Assembly (NCBI RefSeq): GCF_004798865.1
Contig: NW_025336481.1
Location: forward strand, 26,654,966-26,718,965
DNA length: 64,000 nucleotides
Direction: 5' to 3'
Origin: Varanus komodoensis
Lineage: Eukaryota; Chordata; Lepidosauria; Squamata; Varanidae
Below the pieces are notes generated by a model. That model had not been told where the DNA came from. It did not search any database and saw only the letters and a program-made list of their open reading frames with translations. Positions 1 to 11,627 of the stretch are shown piece by piece. The number at the start of each line of letters is the position of its first letter. The first letter of the stretch is position 1. The position numbers and the translations under genes are program-made.

Positions 1-60
1 GCTTACCTAGCATTTGTTGAGAGAGTGCATGACTGGAGCTGTTTCCAAAAAGAGTGATGA

Positions 61-180
61 GCATAGAATCATAGAACTGTAGAGATGAAAGGGGCCAAGA
101 AGGCCACTGGGTCCAACCGCATAGTTAGTGCAGGTGTTAAACTATCCCTTTCATATGGCTGTTCAGCTGCATTTTCAGTG
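61..180 (-). repeat. CR1 LINE 3' end, reversed
   Basis: The block opens with the alternating 'catagaatcatagaa' units that form the 3' terminal microsatellite of amniote CR1 elements, read from the opposite strand. It continues with 'aaggggcc..ggtccaacc', the usual CR1 3' UTR wording. It is a 5'-truncated copy of roughly 120 bp, and the inner boundary is approximate. Family recognition is from memory of CR1 consensus sequences, without an alignment. Confidence 0.65.
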
Positions 181-2430
181 TGATCAGTGACAGTTTACTG
201 TTGCATCTAATGGAGTTTTTAGTCTTTCCCAGAAGCATGTGGCACAGTCTACATAACTGATCCAACTGGGGTTTTCTTCCTAAATATGTTCCTTACCCTG
301 AAGTTCCTTACCCTGAAGCAGCACATGAATTTCTGGTTTTCTTATGGCATGCTGTAATCTGGATGTTCATAGTCTGTTTCCTCTCCTTGCATGGAGCAAT
401 TGGTTAGAAATATTTGGCTATAGAATATGCCTTATTGAATGGGATTGCACTGGAAAATTATCTTCATTTGATTCTCTGAACTGCATAATTTTAAGGCATT
501 CTTGCAAACAAGACAAACTCTGTAGGAGGTAGAATAAATTCAGATCTTTAACAAAATCAAATGTTCTACCTTTATGAAATGCTTTCAGCCACATGTGGGA
601 AACAAGACTTCAGCTGAAAGCATAACACATGTGTGCCTGCTGTTTCAATGTCAAAGTGTACGTGTAATAGCACATTCATGGACAGTGTTCCAACAGCTAT
701 GTAGCCAAAAGGAGACCAATGGTGAACAAGCCAGGTGTCAGCATGCACAGGGCAACCCCAAGGTGTGAAGAAGAGCAAACACACCAGAACATAAGGGTGT
801 GGCTCCCCATACATTCCAATGAGCAAGTTAACTAGCTACAGAATATTTGAACATCTGGTGAGAGAAATGACAAACTGGGAGAGACAATATAGAATGCCAT
901 GGAAAAGCCTGGAAGAGGGTCTAACTGGATGATGTATTGGAAGAAGCATTCTGTGTGTCATTATTTTGTTCTAGGTTCTGCTTGTGCAATGGTTCACTCT
1001 CTTGAGACAGAAGCAGATGCTTTATTCCAGCAATGCTCCTGTGCTTCAGAGGATCCATGTTATGATACAGGCATGAGCATTAGAGCCGCGCTTCATGATA
1101 CAAGCAACACTTATTTGGGGCCTGTGTTAGGGAAAACAGCTGAATGCATCCCAGATTGACAGGGAGGGGCTTTCCTCCACAGCACACTCAGTTTAAAGCA
1201 AAGTGCTGGGCAACTGTACTAGACAGCTGCACATCTGCTTTGGCCCATGCTAACCATGACTTGCACAGGGTCAGACTGGAAACTGGCAAACATTATCTTG
1301 TGGTCTCTGGAGACATACTGATGTAACCCCCAGGAAGAGTTTTCTATTTGTGGCAAAGCCCTAATATCTTTCCTTTTAACAGTTATCATTATCTGCTACT
1401 TCAAGAAGGTTAGGCAGCAATTTCATTCCAGCAGAGTAAAAATTACATGACTTGTGCATAATACTACATAATCCATACAAAGAGCTGGAACTGGCTTACA
1501 CAGAAGCTAATAAAGCACTTAGTCATACATAGAGCAGTTGGGAGAAGAAAACACATTTTCACCTTTTATAGGATGTTGCAACCTGTGAGAAATCATCAGA
1601 GGAATTGCAAATGCTTCTTGACTTTTCAGGCATGGAATTAATAATTTAATGTTTAAGTGACATTTATGGAAAACAGGCAATGGGTTATCTATCTATATTT
1701 ATTTTATCTACTAAATTCTTGTTTCTGGAAGGAGGAAGGTTGGCAGAGTTTTCATAAAGGAAAAGGTTTCATAAAGGATCGCTTTCATAAAGTGATCCCA
1801 ATAGTTCAGAGCCATGGGAAGTGCTGACTCTCTCTTGCATGTTCCCCTTTGCGCAATGCACTTGGCAGGACCCCACTGCATGGGGAGAAAATCAGCAGGA
1901 TGGAAACAAATTGGTGAAGTGTCCCATTTCATTATGTGATTAGCAAGCTGAGTTATATTCCTGCCCCTCTCCCCTGCCATAGGTCAATCCTTCTCAGTGG
2001 TATATGGCTACGGCATGGTAAGGCCCATAGCTGGGATGCCGAAAGTCTGGCTTCATTCAGACCAGGTAATTCAGTGTGTCTGAATCTGCAAGCTGTGAAA
2101 CTTTACTGCATCAAACTACAGGTACATCCAACCCATGATAAGATGGCCACTGGCCTGTATGTGTGTATGTGCATGTGTACGTATGGTTGATTTAGAGTCA
2201 GATGTAGGTGAACTAGGGCTGGTAGGAGGGGATTCCTCATGGGACTTGGGTGTGATGGCTGCTCTTCTATGGGAAATATTTCTTAGTCAAAGAGGTTGCA
2301 ACTATTGGGATTAAAATTTCCTAGAAGAAATTGTCTGCTTTGGGGAGCCAAGACTGCTCATTTGTGTATTATGAATCATGTACAGAGCTCAGTTGTTTTT
2401 CCAGTACAAAGAAAGCAATACCAGCTGTCC
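181..2430. other. No gene seen; probable RASSF9 intron 1 or upstream DNA
   Basis: Reading frames here are short and show no protein family I recognise. No tRNA-type promoter boxes, LINE tails or terminal repeats stand out. A TG-rich alternating run lies at about 2158-2186. Because RASSF9 exon 1 must lie 5' of 28524, this DNA is either its intron 1 or the flank before the gene; the sequence does not decide between them. Confidence 0.5.
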
Positions 2431-2436
2431 TACGAG

Positions 2437-2500
2437 TTAGCCTTCCTCCAGCCCAATGGCTCCCAGCTGTGTTGAACTAAAACGCCCATCATGCCAAGTC
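2437..2500. repeat. hAT-type MITE relic
   Basis: The stretch reads like the common squamate palindromic MITE: 'gccttcctccagcccaatggctcccagctgtgttgaactaaaac' followed by 'gcccatcatgcc', which resembles the usual 'ctacaactcccatcat' core. Only one arm is clear and no target-site duplication was found. Low confidence on the exact family. Confidence 0.35.
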
Positions 2501-2689
2501 GCAGCTGTATTATCTGTCACAGTTTTGTTCATTATATTGTTAGACTTGGAGATGACATTCTGTTCGGTGAGCTAGATCTCAGCTTTTCACTATAACTATT
2601 TCTTTAACATCGGTGCAGATGATCATGTGTTAGGACTGAAAATGAAGTGACCCCGCATTGTGGGCAGGTGGCTTTATTTCACTCCTTAC

Positions 2690-3130
2690 CTGTTATGTTC
2701 ATAGATTCAAAGGCTGGGAGAAAGAATAGAGATGGCTTTTGTAAGAAGCTGTGAATTATTGAATTATCTACCATGGTGCAGCTGTGCTTAATAGCGAGGA
2801 AAAACCCGGAAAGATAGGTGGTTGCCCATGAAAGTAATACTGTTGACGTCTTCCTTGTGTCTAGGGAGCATAGACTGTTTAGAGAATATAGATAGCTGAT
2901 GTATGCTATAATTAATGATATGTAGAAAATTTCTATGTTCTTTGAGTCTGTTCGTTCTTTTGAGGTGGTTAAGACACTTGATGCAGATGGGTTTAATTTT
3001 ATTGATGTGTTTTGGATGGCAGGAATTTCAGTTCTAGTAAACAAGGCCATCTGTTGGCTTGCTGTACAAATCTGTGATCTTGTTTTGATCAGTGTTAAGA
3101 AGAACATCTAAAAGTGGGATGTGTGAATTT
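2690..3130 (-). mobile_element. Penelope-like retrotransposon fragment (decayed)
   Basis: Read on the minus strand from about 3120 down to 2690, the DNA gives pieces of the Penelope-like reverse transcriptase C-terminal part. They include PLLDVLLNTDQNKITDLYSK followed by PTDG (the family pattern FLDV...TDLY-KPTD), a CHPKH-type block, and a later K-P-S-L-F-F-L-P-A-F-E-S-M-N segment resembling the PPLVAFRRPKNL motif near the end of that domain. The reading frame changes along the copy and contains stops, so it is inactive. The GIY-YIG endonuclease that follows in intact members is not visible. The family is known in lizards. Assignment is by motif recognition only; another reverse transcriptase lineage is the main alternative. 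Confidence 0.5.
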
Positions 3131-4295
3131 TAAATGGTGTTGTTGCATGTGCACTTGGAAGTCTGTTTTGCCATTTACTTATTTTCCAAATATAATAAGT
3201 TAGTATTTGAGAGTGTCCTCCTGGAAGAAGAGTTAACTTGTTGCAGTGCTGTTGAACGTTTTTAGTTACTTTTAAACTGATACATTGTCATTCACACAGA
3301 TAGATCCTGGATTTCTGTTGTGTTTGTTCAAAGCTATGGGAGCATTTGTGTATTATGTATGAATATTTTTTCATGTTGTAGCTAAAAACAATTTTAGTTT
3401 TTTTTGTTTTTTTCTGTGTATTATGTTGGTTATGGTTTATACAATTTGTTTATTACTGTAATATTATGTATTTCTGTATTTGTGTGAGGCTTTGCATTGT
3501 TTTGAGATTGCTTTTTACACTGGGAAGTGATGTTTACATTTAGTACAAGAGAAAACCTCACTGTAACTATGAACTATTCCCTTCTCCTCATTCATGCACA
3601 TGCATATGCTTGTGCATGTGTGTACACACACACCACACACACTAGAGTGAGTCACGAACAGTTCTAAGACTTCAATGCTCATTCTAAGTTCAAATAGACA
3701 TGCATGTTATTGCTACAGTCATACCAAGGCTGCAGTCTTTGCACTAGTTGTGTGCAAACGAGTCTCACTGATCATAGTTAGTCCCCATCCAATCTGCCTC
3801 GTTCTCTGAGGCAAGCCACCACTGCCTGTCTGCCGCCATCTTTGCTTCTAACCACAGGCAGCTCACTCAATCTTGTGAGAACTGCTCAACATTGGCAAAG
3901 TTTTGGGCAAGCCGGCTGCAGTTAGGGGAAAAAAAGACAGCAGTGGTGGGGAGGCAGCAGCCCCAGGGAAATAAGTGGAGGTAGTGGCAAAAGTTCATTC
4001 TCCCACTCCTTTGATCTGGTCACGTGAGCAAGTGCTTCATGTTGCCAAATGGAAGGAGCAACCCTGGCCATAATTCTTTGATAGAATCAAAATGAGACAT
4101 TCAGTCTGGGGCCTTTGTAACCATCCATGTACATTTTACTTGTGCTGCTACATGAGGGCCTTGCTTCTACATACATTCCTTGAAATATGTCACTTATTTT
4201 TAACTCTCAGATATTTTGGTGTAATGCTGTTTCAATATCTGCAAGACACATGGCCCATTTAATCCTAAGCTGCCTTGTGTCTCTAAAGAAAGGAA
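3131..4295. other. No gene seen; contains alternating CA/TG tract
   Basis: No coding sequence is recognisable. At about 3590-3645 the DNA alternates purine and pyrimidine (CA, TG and GCAT units), a composition that can adopt left-handed Z form. The 3780-3980 part is somewhat richer in G and C than its surroundings but has no convincing CpG island or RASSF9 first exon. Confidence 0.45.
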
Positions 4296-4299
4296 TGTC

Positions 4300-4410
4300 A
4301 ATTGTCTGAAAGGTTGGCTTTGAACTTCAATTCCTACCATCCCAGGCCAGCATGATCATTGCCCAGGCCAGTTGAGAAAGATGAGAGTTGTAGGCCAGCA
4401 CATTTGCCAT
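4300..4410. repeat. Palindromic MITE relic (hAT-like)
   Basis: Two facing arms are visible: 'ttcaattcctaccatcccaggccagc' near 4326-4352 and 'gatgagagttgtaggccagcacat' near 4380-4404, with a central 'gatcattgcccaggcc'. Together they resemble the squamate MITE whose arms read as 'actacaactcccatcat' and its reverse complement. Termini and target duplication are eroded. Confidence 0.4.
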
Positions 4411-4740
4411 AGATGAAAGCAATCTTGCACATTTCTTTATGGATATTAAAAGGGCTGTTTTCAAAAGAAATGAATTAAGGCAGATAGATTGCATAGGAAG
4501 TGGTAGAACAAGAAATATTATGAATATTTAATACTGCAGAATCCTTTCCAATCTTGCTGGAATAAATCAAGGGCTACCATTTTTAGGTGGAGATTCCACA
4601 AAGACTTTATGATCATAAATGTTCTGCAGCTGTCAGTTCTAGTAACATTCTGATAAATTAGAAAGGTAAACTTCAGGTAATGTCTGGTTGCATTCAAAGT
4701 CTATGGTATTAAGAAAGGACCCTGAAATCAGATGTTTATT

Positions 4741-4815
4741 TGTAAGCCGCCCCAAGGCTTCGGCGAATGGGGCAGCATAAAAATGTTTTAATAAATAAAT
4801 AACAAATAAATAAAT
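4741..4815 (+). repeat. L2-type LINE 3' tail (very short copy)
   Basis: The stretch reads 'tgtaagccgcccc..cttcggcgaatggggc' and ends in repeated ATAAATAA units. This is the characteristic end of squamate L2-type LINEs and of SINEs that share their tail. The near twin at 12567-12645 differs at only a few positions before the tail, so the two belong to one subfamily. No LINE body precedes it, so it is an extremely 5'-truncated insertion. Confidence 0.7.
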
Positions 4816-5905
4816 TTGGGTGTAGGTAATTCTAGCATGACTAGTAAGAACAAGAACAAGACTAGTAAGTTTGTTCTTGACAAACTGACTTGTTCTAGAA
4901 GGCAAGAAAGCAAATTAGAATCAGAATTGGACCGTCACTTCAGGAATCTAGGTTACAGCTTGGTGACTTAGGTAAACTAAAGATAGGAGAGGCAGTAATT
5001 ATTGAGTATACGTAAATTCTCCAAAATTCACTTTGAAGCTCATATCAGCTCATTTCCATTTTTATTTTTGATTTACTTTGGCTCACTTGAAAAGCAAAAT
5101 GAGAAAAATGCACATTTCTATATGTAATTCTCAAAAGTGTGCACTATTATCTCATTAATTGCAACAGGAAAATGTTTTGATTTTAAATGCATTTTGAAGT
5201 GCATGTTTAACAAGATAAATATTGTTCAAACAAAATTCTGAGCTTGGACATTTGTAGACTTAAAACAAAGCAAAACATTTCTACTTGTTTTCATGTTAAG
5301 AACTGCAGACAGGGTATGTTTGTATGATATGTGAACAGAAATGAAATACATTGGTAAGATAAACAAACACAGTTTATGCACATTGCCCTTCCATTTAAAG
5401 GTATGAAAGTTGTGTCAGAAGCACAGATATTACAGAGTTCTTTTTATGGAGTTAAATAATCAGATGCAATTGAGCACTCCATTGATACAAGCTGGTGTCA
5501 TGCAAGAAATGGATAAAACAAAAATCTGAGATAGAGTTCTGTGGAACGCAACATGTCACATAAACCAGAAGCATATAGTGCATGTCAGACTGGCTTGAAT
5601 TTAAGCTTGAAAACCTTGCAGTATATTCTGAGAGTAGTCAAACAACTAGGCCTGTGTTACATACACTTTTTTAAGCAACTAATACTCAACTGAAGTTGTT
5701 GCGTGGCCATTTTAATACACCATTAACTGCAATTTTTTATCTTTGAAACGTGCCCAGAATGAGCTGCCTTTAGCTATTTAGAAGAAGTCACTGAAGCTTA
5801 AAGCCTTTTCAGTCATCCTTGGTCCCTAATATATTAATCCTGAACTACAAGTCAGGCTATTTACATGCTGGCATTTAAGCATGATTATTTTATCTGTCAT
5901 TATTT
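4816..5905. other. No gene seen
   Basis: AT-rich DNA without recognisable coding sequence or repeat ends. The section 5080-5220 contains several 'tgcacatttct / gtgcacta / gaagtgcatg' phrases that recur loosely near 12.2, 19.7, 35.1 and 44.4 kb. They may be pieces of one old dispersed repeat, but no boundaries can be set. Confidence 0.4.
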
Positions 5906-5909
5906 TTAA

Positions 5910-6080
5910 TGTATTACATTTATATCATACCTTTTTCCCTCTTGCAAGGCATGATCCTCCACCTTTTATTTTATCTTCACAACAGCTCTGTAATGTAGAA
6001 ATTAAATAAGGCTGAGTCAGCAACTGACCAAAGTCACTCGGAGAGCTGAGCTGCTCTCAGTTCAATGCTCTAATCACTAG
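5910..6080 (-). repeat. MIR-like tRNA-derived SINE, reversed
   Basis: The order of parts matches an inverted CORE/MIR-type SINE. An AT-rich tail with 'catttatatcatacc' comes first, then 'tatcttcacaacagctctgtaatg' (the inverted core phrase usually read as 'ctcacaacaaccctgtgagg'), then 'gaccaaagtcact' (inverted 'gtgacctTggtc'), and finally 'caatgctctaatcacta', the inverted tRNA-like head. The copy is well diverged. Confidence 0.55.
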
Positions 6081-6147
6081 TAAGTTGCAATTGGTGAGTG
6101 AGAATTCTGTTTAACATGCCTGCAAGCCCAAAGAAATTATTTTTTTA

Positions 6148-6515
6148 ATTTCTATACTGTCCAATAACTGATGCTCTCTGGGCAATTCACAGCAGCATAT
6201 TTTAAAATAATATGAAGTATACCAATTAAAACATACTAAAACATTATAAAAGTTGACAATACTAAAGTTAAAGACAAATAAAACCCAACAAACAAAAATT
6301 GTACATTAAAAAGACCCTGTTAAACCTCTCCTAACAACCAGTAGGCACGAGTAACTAATTAAATGCCCTGCTGTAGAGGACAGTATTTTACCTAGCACTG
6401 AAAAGATAGTAAAATTGGCTCCAAGTGGGCCTCAGTGGGGAGCTTGCTCCGCATAACTAGGGGACCACCACTGAAAAGGATCTTCTTGTTGCCACCATCT
6501 AACCCTCCCTCAGAG
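6148..6515 (-). repeat. L2-like LINE 3' end, reversed
   Basis: It begins with 'ctatactgtccaataactgatgctctctgggcaattca', the reverse complement of an L2-type 3' tail. An A-rich section of 'ttaaaacatactaaaac' type follows, ending in 'gggaccaccactgaaaaggatct', a phrase common in squamate LINE 3' UTRs read backward ('gccaccactgaaaaggccct'). A related copy lies at 45275-45640. Which L2 or CR1 subfamily it belongs to is not resolved. Confidence 0.5.
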
Positions 6516-6589
6516 GTGGCAGTTGGAGAAAGTCCCTAGAAAGCTCACTCTTTCCCCTTGCTGCCTTCCAACATGACTTCGGAGTGACA

Positions 6590-6715
6590 CCATATTATTT
6601 TTATTTTTAATTCATGTACTGTTGATCTTACTGTATTTTATTGTAAACCCCCCAGATAGCCCTCTGGGCTATGGGGCAGTATATACATGTTAAAAAATAA
6701 ATACATAAATAAAAC
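6590..6715 (+). repeat. L2-type LINE 3' end
   Basis: An AT-rich stretch leads to 'ttattgtaaacccccc', then 'gccctctgggctatggggcagtatata' and an A/T tail with AAATA repeats. This is the L2-type terminal hairpin-and-tail arrangement in forward orientation. It lies 75 bp from the reversed end at 6148-6515. Confidence 0.6.
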
Positions 6716-7365
6716 TTGAGTGTAGTGTCTGGGTAGTAAGAGGTCAGGAGAGGCATTCCGTCAGGTATGGTGGTCTCTAGCCATGACATATTTTACCTTT
6801 GTTTTCATGGATGGCAAGGTAAGTGCGTTCTTCACACCTACTTTCCCAGTGGTTGTGTTAATTATGTGATGGGGATGTCCTTAATGGATGGGAAATAATT
6901 TCCTTACCAGTGGAATCATATTTTGGCTTCTTAAACACAGACCATAGACTGATGGAAATTTGCAGAAGAAATGCAACCACCCTTGAGAAAGTAAAAGGCT
7001 TTTAAAAATGCATCTGACTGAGTCCAAGACTGGTTGCAATCCTATGCACACTTTCTTGAGAGAAACTCCATAAGTCTTATGTTCCTGCAACATTCATAGC
7101 ATTTCACAGCTATGTAGGAGGCCCTAGTTTGACCTAGAGTCACTGAGACATCTGGATGCCATCCATAGGCATATCGCAATTCAATGATAAAAGTTCAGCA
7201 AGGAAGAGTGTCAAGCCATGAAGGGTCATTGCCAAAATATGATGTCTGACAGTGAGGCTTTAGAAAGTCAGAAAGCCTTGTATGATGGCTCCAATAACAC
7301 GTGAGCAGTGTACTCAGGAAGTTGGGTTTGTAGTCAATGTAATGGGCAATACACTGCCTCTAAAG

Positions 7366-7450
7366 CAGGGATAAGTATTATGGCCAGAAGCAAGAGAGCA
7401 CAGGAGTTGCACATCAAAACATCTGGGTGGTGATAAGTTTCCCACCCCTG
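7366..7450. repeat. hAT MITE, 85 bp
   Basis: The element starts 'cagggataagt' and ends 'aagtttcccacccctg', the typical squamate hAT MITE terminus 'cagggg..gggc / gcccacccctg'. The flanking octamers 'ctctaaag' (7358-7365) and 'gtgtaaag' (7451-7458) agree at six of eight positions, which fits the 8-bp duplication made by hAT transposases. It is too short to encode anything. Confidence 0.55.
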
Positions 7451-7459
7451 GTGTAAAGC

Positions 7460-7575
7460 AGATATGGCCAGAGGTTGATCTACAACTTCCAGAAGTCCCT
7501 GCTAGTGTAGCTGATGGCCAGGAATGCTGAGAATTTAAGTCTAAAACATTTGGAGAGCTATTTCTGTCCAGCCCT
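7460..7575. repeat. Palindromic MITE relic (hAT-like)
   Basis: The facing arms 'gatctacaacttccagaagtccctgc' (about 7479-7504) and 'ccaggaatgctgagaatttaagtct' (about 7518-7542) are an eroded version of the squamate 'ctacaactcccagaatccc / gggagttgtagt' palindrome. It lies between the 85-bp MITE and the Sauria SINE, so three small insertions are packed within 0.5 kb. Confidence 0.45.
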
Positions 7576-7584
7576 TCTCCAAAG

Positions 7585-7855
7585 TGGGAAGACAGTGGCA
7601 CAGCAGGTTAGCCACTGGGCTACCGATCGAAAGGTTGGCAGTTCACAGCCATGTGACAGGGTGACCTACCACTCCCTAGCTTTTGCCAGCCTAGCAATTC
7701 GAAAGCATGTAATATCAGTAAATAAATAGGAACCACTTCAGTGGGGAGGAAACAGAGCATGACGTCATGCTGGCCACCTGACCATGGAAACATCTTCAGA
7801 CAGGGCTGTCCCATGGCCTTTGAAATGGAGTTCAGCACTGCCCCCTATAGCCATT
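7585..7855 (+). repeat. Sauria-type SINE
   Basis: A tRNA-like head carries 'agtggcacagcaggttagccactgg' (box A region) and 'cgaaaggttggcagttcacagcc' (box B region). The squamate-specific body follows: 'gccagcctagcaattcgaaagcatg', 'agtaaataaataggaacca', 'gaccatggaaacatcttcagacag' and 'gaaatggagttcagcactgcccc'. These phrases match the Sauria SINE family described from lizards and snakes, a tRNA-derived family mobilised by BovB LINEs. The copy is close to full length but diverged, and the 3' tail is worn. It is one of the strongest taxonomic markers in the window. Confidence 0.85.
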
Positions 7856-10031
7856 TCAGCTAGTGTAGTAAACTCTGCAGGGACTCCTTTCTTTCTCCAA
7901 AGCAAAAGGACTGCTTTTTAATAAGGTACTTCCTGATTGTCAGCCAAGATTTTAGCAACTGTCTGGAGTCAAGCAGGGCCTACTTTGGTGGCCTGAGACT
8001 AATAATTGGTTAGGCCAAATTGTCAAGAGCTGTAATATTTAAGCACATGTTAATACCCTGTCTCCTCATGTTTAGTGATTCACTCAGTGAAAAGAAATTA
8101 TACATGATTGCAGGTAATGATCTGGTTTTTAGGCTTCCTAGTTTAGCCTCCAATCTAAAAACTCATTCAGTGCAAGAAATACTATTTCATCATTGTACAA
8201 ATATGTAGAGCATGTGATGTTTAAAAAATAGAGACATTTTCCTCCAAGGTCCCGCATATGAAACATCATATGAACTTCCGAAGTACCATCAAGACAGCAT
8301 TTTTGTTTTCCTCTCAGTCATGACTTCTTTTGTCTTGCTAATCTAGAAGTGTGAATAGCATAACAATTTCATATCGATACAATTGCTGGGTGAAGAAGCC
8401 TGTTCCTGGCTGAGCTCGGAATGGGCCACCTCAACAAAACTCTAAGAAGGAGATAAGCCTTCAGTTGCTTTCCCATGTAGCTCGCTGTCTTCTCCCCGTG
8501 TCACCTGCCACTCTGTCTTGGCCAATGAACTGAAGAGAGAATGCAAGACTGCTTACCCACCTCTTATTCTGGTAACAGGGGACCCTTGGAATGTCTTTTC
8601 AATGTTTCATTTTTCCTCTCGCTTCAAGATCCATTCACCAAAAAGGCACTGCTTTACTCTGGGAAAAGGTTACCAAGGATGCTGCTGCATTTGTGTTCAG
8701 GAAAGGCTTTTGGCTGGAAGAGAATGAGGCTTCACCGCATGAGAGGAGGGAGGAAGGCAAGAAGCAACACCACAAACACTTCCTTCTCTCTCCCCAACTT
8801 CATGAGTTTTTGTAAAGGGGCAGAAAGAGCTGTCAATTGTCCCCCCACCCCAAAAAAAGATCTCCACGCCTTTGGTCATTCATGTCAGTAAACCAGCGCA
8901 TAGGTTACCGGATCTAAAAGAAACAAATGAAACGTGACAATTTCTCTGCACACATCACCTATCCAATTCTCCTCCTTATCCCACAACTGCGTTTTCTTAT
9001 TTTGGAAACTGTAGTATTCCTTAGAATGGGACACAGCTGTGATAAATTTTTAGGCATAAATCTCATGACTGCAATCTAACAAAAATAGAAGGCAGATAGT
9101 GTAGATAGTAAATAGAGTGACCATTTTGTCTTTAAATCTCCTTAGTTTGTTTTTTGCTGCAGCAAACTAAAATGGCTACCACTCTATAAATTGTTTCTAT
9201 AAATACAAATTGGAATATCACTCTGTGTTCAAGCACTTGCCTATCACATTGCCTATTACACCCATTACATGGGTCAGCACTGCGGTCATTTGAATCAGCC
9301 CTTTTAATCAGTTTTTCTCCAAAGATTTGAATGTTGTGAAGCTTGTTTCATATGGAAAAGTTTAATTTTTTAATGTACATTTATCCATATATATGATACG
9401 ATATATATGATATCCATATGTCAGAATCTTAATTTTGTAGCTAATTCTATCCATGCCTTGGTAAATGGAGTCCTACGTAGTACCTGAGTGGAGAAATCAA
9501 AGCAGGACTGACATATAGCAAATATATCTGGAAATAAAAATTTTCTTGGCCTACTCTGTTCTGTTGCTGAAATATTCTTCCTGGATTGAGGAGAATCAGA
9601 TTGTTAAGTACTTCTGCTTCTCTCTTCTTAATTTGGAGATACATTTCTGTAACATAGGAATAATTCACATTAGGAGAATAGATATCTTCCTCTGTTTCAA
9701 AGCACACAATCCTTCTTTGTTTATTCATTTTGTTTCTGGAATATCCTTCAAGCACTATACACCATGTATAATTCTATTCTGTAGCAACATAAAAATAGAC
9801 ACATAAGTTAATTATGTTGCTTCCAGTGTAGAATTTTCCATACCTTCAAATTAAGCTCGATACATCCTCAGTTTCTCAAGTTCTGGAACTGCTAATAGAT
9901 ATAAAGCTACTACCATAAGCCTTGCATACTCCTGCATACGACATTGATCAGGAGTATGGTTGTACATTGATAACAGACTATTTAAAAGAAGGCTAAGGAT
10001 ACAATCCTTTAGGTGTGATAGACCTAATCCT

Positions 10032-10058
10032 ATGGCTGTCTAGATTGTAGACAGCCAT
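10032..10058. repeat. Perfect inverted repeat, 11-bp arms
   Basis: The arms ATGGCTGTCTA (10032-10042) and TAGACAGCCAT (10048-10058) are exact reverse complements separated by the five bases gattg. A hairpin of this quality is unusual in its AT-rich surroundings, but nothing around it shows a function. Confidence 0.8.
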
Positions 10059-11592
10059 GGAATTATCCAAAGCCTTAGCGTGGCCTTGGAGACTTGCTCC
10101 AAGACTGGAGTGGGGAAAGGGTTTGGGGAAGAAACACATGCAGTATCATGGCGACACCTCTGCCTCCTCTCCTCGTGCACCAAGGCAAAACACTCCCCTT
10201 AATTTTTGTTTTGTTTTTGTACTTCTAGACATGTTGGTTTTTCCCCATGTCTGTTGTTATCTCCCTCTTGTGAGCACACCATTTGGACAATGGAAGGATT
10301 AAGCACTCACCTCTGAACTTTGGGGAAAGAGGAAATGATAGGGACATTGTTTTGACAGCAGACAGAAAATAGAGATTGTCTCTAGGGTAAACAGGGACAG
10401 TTGGAGCATTTGTATTGCTACAGCCCATTCAGTTCTCTGGGTGCAGCACTCAATAGTGTGAAACCAGAGTAAGATGAACTAGATGGCTTGTGAAAGGCCT
10501 TTAGCCTAAACCCCAATATATCATATGCTAACAAGTTTCAAAAATGAGAAACAGGCTTTTCTTTATTTTTGCAGTATCTTTTCAAGGGAAAGACTGGTTT
10601 GGTTAGTTTACCCACTAGCAGTTGGAAGGACCATTAGGTCACTTTCAAGCTAAATTATGCAGGAGCCTATCAATTTTCTTTCTTCACCTTTGATAGAAAG
10701 CATTCCTACATAATTTAATTGATTCACAGGGTGACTAGAGGGCAGCCAGCTTCTGCTTGGGTAGAGATGAGGCTAGACTATTCATGCATACTGGTTTCTT
10801 TGTTGGCGTCTTCCCTGCAAGGAAGAAAATAATAACAATAATTCATAAAACAATTTATTGCACCATTTCTTAGCCCGAAGGCCAAAAACACTTTATGAAA
10901 ATTGATGTGTGCCCTCCTGTGACAGATACATATTGTCTACTTTTGACTCTAGTGACATGCTGCCAAATGATTACCAATTATACGGACCCAAGACCATGTG
11001 ACTAAATGGGAAGGCCAGTGCTAAACCCAGTTTCTGTGCCCTGCTATCTTTATCCACTCTAGGTTTTTGCTGCCTCCTTTACTTGGTCACATCTGCATGA
11101 CTTACTCCCACATCTTGCTCCTTTTTTGCTTTCCTTTGCTAGTTCTGCCTCAACTTCTGTTTGCTTGGGTACTGATTTCTTACTATCCCTCTTTAAACTG
11201 CCTCCTTTCTTTGGGGCCCTTATATCAGGCCTTTCCCTTTAGACTCACTTGGAGTGGACAACAGATGGTCTACAGGCCTGTGGCATCCCAGGTTTTTTTG
11301 AAGCCACCATGTCACAAACATTTGGCTGGACAGTGGTAGGAAATTCAGCAGTAGGAAAGGGTGTAATTCATGATGGGTGCTGGGATAAGGGGGGAATTGG
11401 CATCTAGATTCCTGCATGTTGCCCATCACCTGCTTTAGGACTTTTGCATGTATCCCCATGAGAATAACGATGTAAATATAAAGAAGAGATTGATGGATGA
11501 ATTGATGATTCCACCAATGCAACCAGACCAGTTCTACTGTGGTTTTCCCCACAATAGTTTCTAGACTTTGTTAACCATTCACAAGCAACTGT

Positions 11593-11596
<4 letters not shown>

Positions 11597-11624
<28 letters not shown>
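11597..11624. repeat. (CA)14 microsatellite
   Basis: Uninterrupted CA dinucleotides run for 28 bases. It is an ordinary reptile microsatellite with no gene context. Confidence 0.95.

Positions 11625-11627
<3 letters not shown>

Noticed and set aside
8518-8891. Overlapping frames in a GC-richer patch
   Set aside because: Three frames are open at once with no domain in any, typical of stop-poor composition rather than coding.
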